Below are positions 56,021 through 64,000 of a stretch of 64,000 nucleotides of DNA, in pieces. Source of the DNA: Zea mays (Eukaryota; Streptophyta; Magnoliopsida; Poales; Poaceae); contig NC_050101.1 in the NCBI RefSeq assembly GCF_902167145.1, positions 113,861,789-113,925,788 of the forward strand, in the 5' to 3' direction. The notes below the pieces were generated by a model. It made no database searches and had not been told where the DNA came from. It saw nothing but the letters and a program-made list of their open reading frames with translations. The translations under genes and the position numbers were made by a program. Each line of letters starts with the position of its first letter. Position 1 is the first letter of the stretch.

Positions 56021-57230
56021 GACTCGCCTGTTGGTTGCCTGAACCGCTTCACCAAGCGTGAGTCGCCCCGTGTCAAGGTGACGAGTGAGGTATCCGTATC
56101 CCGAAGGCGTAGGAGTCCCTCGGCTCGGTCGGCCTTGTTGTCTGAGGCTTCTCTAGCTTAGTTAAAGGGACCCCTTGGCCGCTCTTCGATGAGACGAGGC
56201 TAGGGGTAGCGATGTCAGCATGAACAGGGGCGGAGTCGGCTCGAAAAGGAAACCTGGTTGGCCGGAGCCCAGCTAGATCGTCCGTTAGCGGGACCGACGC
56301 CGGAGTTGACCAGCCGAGGCCTCGGGTCGGGCTGGCGCTCTTGGAAGATGGTTGGCCGAGGCCCCCGGGGTGACCGGCCGAGCCTCCTGCTCGGGCCGGA
56401 TTCCCGGAGAAGACCCTGGCAGCGATTGCCCGGGCGTGGCGATGACGTCGCCCTTTAGAGCGGAGATCCTCGGACCGCGTCACCGTCCGAGGCTGGGTCG
56501 GACCTCGTCGAAGGTGTCGTCGATGCCGAGGGTGCTGCTGCCCCCTTCCAGCGTCAAGACCCGAGCCTGCAGGATCAGATTGTCCTGTAGCGTGTGCCTT
56601 CTGCGGCCGCCGAGGCCAGAACACACACCCTCGCTGCGTTGTAAAGCTGCGTCTCTTTTCCTCTTGTTTCGAGTATCTGGTCGGTAACAGGGTTGTTTGT
56701 GCGAGCGAGAGTTGCTTCTCGCGGAAGGTGATGAGTGAGGTATCCGTATCTCGGAGGCGTGGGAGTCCCTCGGCTCGGTCGGCCATGCCGCTTACGCGCA
56801 CTTTCACCCGTCCATGAGGCTCTGTCACCGACTCAGTCAAGAAGGCTCGAAGGATCGCTTCGGCAGAAGAGCTTCCGAACGTGAAGACTTGTTCGGTCCG
56901 CGGAACCACTTATCCGAACGTGAGTTACTTATCGCAGAAGGTGATGAGTGAGGTATCCGTATCCCGGAGGCGTAGGAGTCCCTCGGCTCGGTCAGCCTTG
57001 GCTGCTTACGTGTACTCCGTCGTTTTCAGGATCCACTTTTCGAAGTAGTCAAAAAGCACGAAAGATATTCTGGCAGAAGAGATCTTTTTTCGAGGAAAAT
57101 TTCAACGCAGAGGGGGTTCCCCCCCTTTTAGCCCCCGAGGGAGGGTCGGGCTTTGCCGAGGCGAGGCCGACCCTTCCTTGATGACTAAACTTTGCGTGGG
57201 TGCGAGGTATATGAACAACTTGAAAACATC

Positions 57231-58612
57231 TTAAGGGTAGAAGCGACGTAGCTGTTGGATGTTCCAAGCGTTGCCGTAGACCTCGCCTTGACTGTTGGCC
57301 AGCTTGTACGTTCCGGGCTTCAGAACCTTGGCGATGACGAACGGTCCCTCCCAGGGGGCGTGAGCTTGTGCCTCCCTCGGGTGTCTTGTCGCAGCCGAAG
57401 CACCAGGTCGCCCACCTGGAGGTCTCGGGGCCGGACCCCTCGGGCGTGGTAGCGTCGCAGGGACTGCTGGTACCGCGCCGAGTGTAGTAAGGCCTTGTCC
57501 CGAGCCTCTTCCAGCTGGTCCAGCGAGTCTTCTCGGCTAGCTTGGTTGCTTTGATCGCTGAAGGCCCTCGTCCTCGGGGAGCCGTATTCCAGGTCTGTGG
57601 GCAAGACGGCCTCGGCCCCGTAGACTAGGAAGAACGGTGTGAAGCCTGTGGCTCGGCTCGGCGTTGTCCTCAGGCTCCAGACCACCGAGGGGAGTTCCTT
57701 CATCCATCGCTTGCCGAACTTGTTGAGGTTGTTGTAAATCCGAGGCTTGAGCCCTTGTAGAATCATGCCGTTGGCACGCTCTACTTGCCCATTTGACATG
57801 GGATGAGCCACGGCGGCCCAGTCCACCCGGATGTGGTGATCCTCGCAGAAGTCCAAGAACTTTCTGCCGGTGAACTGGGTGCCGTTGTCGGTGATGATGG
57901 AGTTCGGGACCCCGAAGCGATGGATGATGTTGGTGAAGAACGCCACCGCCTGCTCGGACCTGATGCTGTTCAGAGGTCGGACCTCGATCCACTTGGAGAA
58001 TTTGTCGATGGCGACCAGCAGGTGCGTGTAGCCCCCGGGTGCCTTCTGCAAGGGGCCGACGAGGTCCAGACCCCATACAGCAAAGGGCCAGGTGATGGGT
58101 ATCGTCTGTAGAGCCTGAGCGGGCAGGTGGGTTTGCTTCGCATAGAATTGACACCCTTCGCAGGTGCGGACAATTCTAGTGGCGTCAGCCACCGCTGTTG
58201 GCCAGTAGAAGCCTTGTCGGAAAGCATTCCCGACAAGGGCTCGAGGCGCTGCGTGATGGCCGCAAGCCCCCGAGTGTATCTCTCGCAGGAGTTCCTGACC
58301 TTCGGTGGCGGAGATGCATTGCTGGAGGATGCCTGAGGGGCTGCGGTGGTAGAGCTCCTTCTCATCGCCCAGCAAGACGAACGACTTGGCGCGTCGCGCC
58401 ACCCGCCGAGCCTCGGCTCGGTCGAGGGGTAGCTCTCCTTGGTGGAGATATTGCAGGTACGGGGTCTGCCAGTTTCGATCAGGCGTGGCCCCGCTTCGCT
58501 CCTCCTCGATGTGCAGTGCCTCACCCTCGGAGGCTGAGGGTACCTCGGGCTGAACCGAGGGCGCCTCGGGCCGAGCTGAGGGTGCCTCGGGCTGTGCCGA
58601 GGGTACCTCGGG
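57231..58612 (-). pseudogene. Integrase of the Huck-like element, frameshifted near its end
   Basis: The minus-strand frame includes a zinc finger (HSGACGHHAAPRAL, then CEGCQFYAKQ), a D,D,E core (LDLVGPLQKAPGG, SIITDNGTQFTG, then GQVERANG) and a C-terminal GDLVLR segment. One base is missing near 57353-57358 relative to the second copy, which shifts the last 35 residues, and the native TAA would be at 57231. It is in frame with the RNase H part and is separated from it only by the TAG at 58613-58615. Confidence 0.88.
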
Positions 58613-58664
58613 CTAGACCGAGGGTACCTCGGACTGGGCCGAGGGTGCCTCAGGCTCGGGCGAG
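58539..58664 (-). repeat. 21-bp in-frame minisatellite between RNase H and integrase
   Basis: About six units of CCCTCGGNNNNNCCCGAGGTA-type sequence encode a repeated 7-residue Pro/Glu/Ser linker (PSAQPEV-like). The TAG that interrupts pol lies inside one unit. Confidence 0.8.
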
Positions 58665-59450
58665 TCGTCGATCTTGACGGAGGGTTGATGCAGGTCCCGG
58701 GAGAAGACGTCCGGGGGAACCGTTGTTCGCCCCGAGGCTATTTTAGCCAGCTTGTCCGCAGTCTCGTTGTAGCGCCGAGCGATGTGGTTAAGCTCGAGCC
58801 CGTAGAACTTGTCTTCCAGGCGCCGAACCTCATCGCAGTAGGCCTCCATCTTCGGGTCACGGCAGTGGGAGTTCTTCATGACTTGGTCGATGACGAGCTG
58901 CGAGTCACCGCGGGCGTCGAGGCGCCGGACCCCTAGCTCGAAGGCGATCCGCAACCCGTTGACCAGAGCCTCATACTCAGCCACATTGTTGGACGCCGGG
59001 AAATGGAGGCGTAGCACATAGCGCAGGTGTTTCCCAAGGGGCGAGATGAAGAGTAGGCCCGCGCCAGCTCCCGTCTTCATCAGCGACCCGTCGAAAAACA
59101 TGGTCCAGAGCTCCGGTTGGATCGGAGCCGTCGGTAGCTGGGTGTCGACCCATTCGGCTACGAAGTCCGCCAAGACCTGGGACTTGATGGCCTTCCGAGG
59201 GGCGAACGAGATTGTCTCGCCCATGATTTCCACCGCCCACTTCGCAATCCTACCCGAGGCCTCTCGGCACTGGATGATCTCCCCCAGGGGGAAGGATGAC
59301 ACCACAGTTACCGGATGAGACTCGAAGTAGTGTCGCAACTTTCGCCGTGTCAGAATCACCGCATACAGCAGCTTCTGAATTTGTGGGTAGCGGATCTTGG
59401 TCTCGGACAGTACCTCGCTGACGAAGTAGACCGGTGTTGCGCGTGCGCCC
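58613..59450 (-). pseudogene. RT-RNase H tail plus archaeal-type RNase H of the Huck-like element
   Basis: The minus strand encodes TPVYFVSEVLSETKIRYPQI and RRKLRHYFESHPVTVV (end of the RT-linked RNase H). A second RNase H with FFDGSLMKTGAGAG, NNVAEYEAL and GDSQLVIDQV follows. A second, archaeal-like RNase H is the hallmark of the Tat lineage. The frame ends at TAG 58613-58615. The polymerase palm with YxDD is deleted upstream. Confidence 0.85.
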
Positions 59451-59454
59451 GGTG

Positions 59455-60758
59455 TAGACCGAGGCTTCCCGCATGAATCGGGAAGTCGCGGCATGAGGTT
59501 CCGAGGGGTATCCCTGCCTTCGGGAGGCAGAGTTCTCGGCCCATCGGACCGCGGCGCCTTCCAGGAGATTCTTGAGCTCCACCTGAATTCGCCGACCCTC
59601 GGTGGTGGATGGCTCCGGCATCGCGCGGAGGAGCATCGCTGCTGCAGCCAGGTTCTGGCCGACGCCACTAGATGCGGGTGGCGGCCTGACCCTGGCGTCG
59701 TCGGCGACGCGGTGCTGGAAACCCTGGGGCAGATGACGTATTTCTCCGGCCGGGGGTTGGCCCGCCCATGCCTGCCCGACGTCCCGGCGGATCGGCTCAA
59801 GCGCTCCTGTTCCCTCATCGAGCCTGGCCTGCACCCCGCGGATTTGCTCGAGCTGTGGGTCATGGCCCCCCGCCTGAACGGGGACCACAGCTAGCTCCTG
59901 TGGGATGTCAACGCGGGGCACCGGCCTAGGGAGATCATCATCCTCCGGCATGCCGAGATGATTGCCTTCGGAGGGACCCCCTAGATCGACGTGGAAACAT
60001 TCGCGGCTTGGACCGCAGTCCTCGTCGTCGAGGCTGCGGCGACCGTCGGAACAGTCGGAGAGGCAGTAGTCACATGCGGTCATGAGGTCCCACATGGCAC
60101 TGGGGTTGCCAAGTCCAGAGAAATCCCAACAGATGCTGGGCTCGTCGTCTTCCTCGGACCCGGAGGGCCCGTAGGTCGAGACGTCCGTCAGCCGGTCCCA
60201 AGGCGACCGCGTGCGAAACCCCAGAGGGTTTGGACTCGCCTCTACGAGAGCGCCCGCCAAAGCAAGGTCGCTAGGCGGGTTGAGGCTGAATCCAAATGAC
60301 GTAGGATGGGAATCGGTCGGTACCTCTTGGTCGACGAGCGGTAATAAAGTCACGTCGGAGACTGACTGCACCGTCGTCTCAGGTACGAGGGTGACGTCCA
60401 GCAAGCTCTCCGCGAGCGCGCTGGCGTCGTCTGCTTGCTCGGGATTGGCGTGTCGCGGGGAGACGGCGCTCGTCTTCGTCTCAGGCGCGAAGTCGATACC
60501 CGGTGCGCCCCTCGTTGGGGTGCCGGTGCTGTCGGCTCGCTCGACAGCCAATGAGGCGCTGCCTCCTACTTGGCCTTGGCTGCCCCGCCTTCCCCTCCGT
60601 CGGCGGGGAAGAAAGCGGGACGAGCTCGGGGGTTGTTCTTCCACCACGCGGGGAAGACGTCGTTGATTTCGCCGCCGGCGGGCGGGCTGTCGGCCGCCAT
60701 TGTCGTTGTCGCGCGGCGGTGGAAGGAGTATCATGTCGTAGCTACCGTCGAAGGACAT
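59455..60758 (-). pseudogene. gag N-terminal part of the Huck-like element, truncated
   Basis: Minus-strand frame from ATG 60758 (MSFDGSYDMILLPPPRDNDN), Arg-rich then Ser/Pro/Asp-rich, with DEPSICWDFSGLGNPSAMWD and CDYCLSDCSDG. The frame is also open upstream through the PBS into the LTR. At about 59455 gag sequence is joined out of frame to RNase H sequence, removing the capsid core, protease and RT. The exact junction is uncertain by a few tens of bases. Confidence 0.7.
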
Positions 60759-60872
60759 GAACTCAAGACTCCCGAAACGGAGCACCGTCTCGGGTTGGAA
60801 AGGTTGCTGGAGACTGCCCATCTGGAGCTTGACGGGAAGCTGTTCGTCAACACGCAGCAGGCCCCTACCTGG

Positions 60873-60890
60873 CGCGCCAACTGTCGACGT
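60873..60890 (-). promoter_or_regulatory. Primer-binding site of the Huck-like element
   Basis: The minus strand reads TTGGCGCGCCAGGTAGG, two bases inside the 5' LTR. This PBS type (TGGCGCGCCAGG) is one I associate with Tat-lineage grass elements. Confidence 0.75.
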
Positions 60891-60891
60891 T

Positions 60892-61374
60892 CCGAGACCG
60901 GGGGGTCCCTTGGGCCGACGAGTGAGCGTCGCCGTGTGCCCCAGCCCAGATGGGTCGAGCGCGAGGGCGAGCGCGAAGGGGGGAGAAGCGAGGCGGCCGG
61001 AGACCGGCGTGAGAGAGGTGGGAATCCCGCGGCCTTCGTGTTCGTCCCGCGCCCAGGTCGGGTGCGCTTGCAGTAGGGGGTTACAAGTGTCCACGTGGGA
61101 GAGGGAAGCGAGCGGCCCCAAGAGAGCGCCTGTCTCATCCTTGTCCCCGCGCGGCCAACCCTCTCTAAGAGGGCCCTGGTCCTTCCTTTTATAGGCGTAA
61201 GGAGAGGATCCAGGTGTACAATGGGGGGTGTAGCAGAGTGCTACGTGTCTAGCAGGGGAGAGCTAGCGCCCTAAGTACATGCCGATGTGGCAGCCAGAGA
61301 GATTTTGGCACCCAGCTGGTGTGATGTCGTGGCCGTCGGAGGAGCGATGGAGCCTGGCGGAGGGCCAGCTGGTG
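60892..61374 (-). repeat. Truncated 5' LTR of the Huck-like element
   Basis: 483 bp collinear with 51920-52402 of the 3' LTR, including the TATA zone. At 61374 it breaks and continues as internal sequence of a second element. Confidence 0.88.
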
Positions 61375-64000
61375 TGATTCCGGCTCTTTGGCTTTGATGT
61401 CTGGTTCGCGTCCCTTGAGCGGGGACGCGAACGAGAGCCTTCCGGTGGCCGCGTCCGTCCTGGGACCATAGCTGCTGCTGCAGAGGTCGCTGGCGAGTCG
61501 CCCGGAACTTGTCGCCCCGCAGGCTCCCCGGTGTGGAGGTTGTTCATACCCGCGGGGACGGAACCGGAGTTCCGTTTGTAATGGCACCTTGAATGCCGGT
61601 CTTTTGTTCATTGTGGATGTCGGGGCCTGAACATGTATGTATTTTTGGCGCAGAGCCGTGTTTTTTCCTCATTCTCGAGCACTAAGACTCGCCTATTGGT
61701 TATCTGAACCGCTTCACCAAGCGTGAGTCGCCCCGTGCAAAGGTGACGAGTGAGGTATCCGTATCCCGGAGGCGTAGGAGTCCCTCGGCTCGGTCGGCCT
61801 TGCTGTCCGAGGCTTCTCTTGCTTAGTTAAAGGAACCCCTCGGCCGCTCTTTGATGAGCCGAAGCCAGGGGTAGCGGTGTCAGCACGGACAGAGGCAAAG
61901 TTGGCTCGAAAAGAAGACTTGGTCGGCCAGAGCCTGGTCGGGTCGTCCACTGGTGGGACCGTCGCCGGAATTGAGTTGCCGAGGCCTCGGGCCGGGCTGA
62001 TGTCTTCGGGGGACAGCTGGCCGAGGCCTCGGGGTGACTGGCCGAGCCATCTACTCGAGCCGGATTCCTAGAGAAGACCCTGGCGGTGATGGCCCGGGCG
62101 TGGTGATGTTGTCGTCCTTCAGAGTGGAGATTCTCCGACTGCGCCGCCGTCCGAGGCTAGGTCGGACCTCGCCGAAGGTGTGGTTGACGCCGAGGGTGCT
62201 GCTGCTCCCTTCAACTGTCAAGATCCGAGCCTGCAGGGTCGGATTATCTTGTAGTGTCTATTTTCTGCGGCCGCCGAGGCCTAAACACACCATCATCGTG
62301 TTGTAAAGCTGCGTTTTTTCCCCTTGTTTCGAGTATCTAGACTTTTTTGCCGATAACAGAACTGTCTGTGCGAGCGAGAGTTGCTTTTCACGGAAGGAGA
62401 TGAGTGAGATATCCGTATCCCGGGGGCGTGGGAATCCCTCGGCTCGGTCGGCCTCGCCGCTTACGCGCACTCTTACCCATCCATAGGGTTCTGTCACCGA
62501 CGCAGTCGAGAAGGCCCGAAGAATCGTTTCGGCAGAGGAGCTTTCAAGCGTGAAGACTTGTTTGGTCCACGGAATCACTTATCCGAACGCGAGTTACTTA
62601 TCGCAGAAGGTGATGAGTGAGGTATCCGTATCCTGGAGGCATAGGAGTCCCTCGGCTCGGTCAGCCTTGGCTGCTTACGTGTACTCCGCCGTTTTCAGGA
62701 TCCACTTTCGAAGTAATCGAAAAGCACGAAAGACATTCTGGCAGAAAGGATCTTTTTTCGAGGAAAATTTCGACGCAGAGGGGGTTCCCCCCTTTTAGCC
62801 CCGAGGGAGGGTCGGGCTTTGCCGAGGCAAGGCTGACCCTTCCTTGATGACTAAACTTTACGTGGGAACGAGGTATACGAACAACTTGAAAGCATCTTAA
62901 GGGTAGAAGCGACGTAGTTGTTGGATGTTCCAAGCGTTGCTGTAGACCTCGCCTTGACTGTTGGCCAGCTTGTACGTTCCGGGCTTCAGAACTTTGGCGA
63001 TGATGAACGGCCCTTCCCAGGGAGGCGTGAGCTTGTGCCGCCCTCGGGCGTCTTGTCGCAGCCGAAGCACCAGGTCGCCCACCTGGAGGTCTCGGGACCG
63101 AACCCCTCGGGCGTGGTAGCGTCGCAGGGACTGCTGGTACCGCGCCGAGTGTAGTAAGGCCATGTCCCGAGCCTCTTCCAGCTGGTCCAATGAGTCTTCT
63201 CGACTAGCTTGATTGCTTTGGTCGGCGTAGGCCCTCGTCCTCGGGGAACCGTATTCTAAGTCTGTGGGCAAGATGGCCTCGACCCCATAGACTAGAAAGA
63301 ACGGCGTGAAGCCCGTGGCTCGGCTCGGCGTTGTCCTCAAACTCCAGACCACCGAGGGGAGTTCCTTCATCCATCGCTTGCCAAACTTGTTGAGGTCGTT
63401 GTAGATCTGAGGCTTGAGTCCTTGTAGAATCATGTCGTTGGCACGCTCTACTTGCCCATTCATCATGGGGTGAGCCACGGCGGCCCAGTCCACCTGGATG
63501 TGGTGATCCTCTCAGAAGTCCAGGAACTTTCTGCCGGTGAACTGGGTGCCGTTGTCGGTGATGATGGAGTTCGGGACCCCAAAGCGATGGATGATGTTGG
63601 TGAAGAACGCCACCGCCTGTTCGGACCTGATGCTGTTTAGGGGTCGGACCTCGATCCACTTGGAGAATTTGTCGATGGCGACCAACAGGTGCGTGTAGCC
63701 CCCGGGTGCCTTCTGCAAGGGGCCGACGAGGTCCAGACCCCACACAGCAAAAGGCCAGGTGATGGGTATCGTCTGCAGGGCCTGAGCGGGCAGGTGGGTC
63801 TGCCTTGCGTAGAACTGACACCCTTCGCAGGTGCGGACAATTCTAGTGGCGTCGGCCACCACTGTCGGCCAGTAGAAAACCCTGTCGGAAGGCGTTTCCG
63901 ACAAGGGCTCGAGGTGCTGCGTGATGGCCGCAAGCCCCCGAGTGTATCTCTTGTAGGAGCTCCTGGCCTTCGGCGATCGAAATGCATCGCTGGAGGATGC
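61375..64000 (-). mobile_element. Second Huck-like element, internal fragment (continues beyond the window)
   Basis: It is collinear with 55725-58340 of the first element at high similarity, covering the non-coding zone downstream of pol and the integrase. It starts inside the antisense ORF region and directly abuts the truncated LTR. Confidence 0.88.
62897..64000 (-). pseudogene. Integrase of the second Huck-like element, broken
   Basis: It has the same integrase as the first copy and keeps the intact C-terminus (GPFIIAKVLKPGTYKLANSQ to FYP-TAA at 62897). A nonsense TGA at about 63511-63513 interrupts the core just after TGRKFLDF, and a 1-bp gain near 63880 shifts the zinc-finger region. 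The two copies therefore carry different inactivating lesions. Confidence 0.88.

Larger units (their letters stand above)
51920..61374 (-). mobile_element. Tat-lineage (Huck-like) gypsy element, internally deleted, 5' LTR truncated
   Basis: On the minus strand the order is 5' LTR remnant 61374-60892, PBS, gag start, RNase H, archaeal-type RNase H, integrase, a 3.9-kb non-pol region with an antisense ORF, and 3' LTR 53368-51920. Most of gag, protease and the polymerase core of RT are missing. The left flank is ACTAC (51915-51919), and the right target copy is lost. It is non-autonomous. Confidence 0.88.

Noticed and set aside
60570..61194. Plus-strand ORFs of 145-168 aa across the Huck-like LTR and gag
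   Set aside because: Antisense shadows of the gag and LTR frame, not at the position of the extra ORF and without a promoter-like box.

Overview
The window reads as nuclear DNA of a large-genome grass, most probably maize (Zea mays) or a close relative. No species-specific marker was tested. The grounds are four plant-type genes with GT-AG introns, several nested LTR retrotransposons of the Ty3/gypsy Tat, Tekay-like and CRM-like kinds, SIRE-type copia LTRs, a CACTA transposon with CACTCGGCAAAG subterminal repeats, hAT and PIF-like miniature elements, and GC-rich exons in AT-rich intergenic DNA. By eye, roughly four fifths of the window is mobile DNA.

Genes. A UDP-sugar transporter gene (UTR3/SLC35B1 type) spans 7173-18002 on the plus strand. 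Its fourth intron is stretched by about 7.4 kb of retrotransposon, and it carries a 7-bp exon insertion plus a damaged acceptor. Converging on it from the minus strand is an intact NPF4-type (NRT1/PTR) transporter gene, 32077-25726. A young 6.85-kb LTR retrotransposon has landed in its last codon. A partial copy of the same gene pair (UTR 3' end plus NPF 3' end) lies at 1-3013. It is free of the retrotransposon and therefore gives an exact empty site. A pectate lyase gene at 45687-47234 is broken by one 1-bp and two 8-bp insertions. A truncated FAR1-related (FRS) fragment sits at 3014-3581.

Layout. 1-3013: duplicated UTR/NPF copy A with a MITE. 3014-6948: FRS fragment and pieces of three retrotransposons. 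6950-18002: UTR copy B, holding a 7.4-kb inverted pair of 5' halves of a Tekay-like element (8786-16206). 18893-25745: complete CRM-like element with one 1550-codon gag-pol ORF and nearly identical LTRs. 25726-32250: NPF gene, with a TRIM in intron 2. 33234-38817: a hAT element, a copia solo LTR and a Tat-lineage (Huck-like) solo LTR carrying a second hAT. 39697-45261: a long-inverted-repeat element with tRNA-Lys-like sequences in both arms, invaded by a CACTA element that itself holds a Cinful/Zeon-like fragment. 45348-47234: pectate lyase and an upstream MITE. 48140-51919: Tekay-like LTR. 51920-64000: a deleted Huck-like element fused to the internal part of a second one.

The genes do not form an operon-like unit. 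The main themes are nested transposition, retrotransposon effects on host transcription units, small 7-8 bp insertions in exons resembling hAT excision footprints, and antisense extra ORFs in two Tat-lineage elements.
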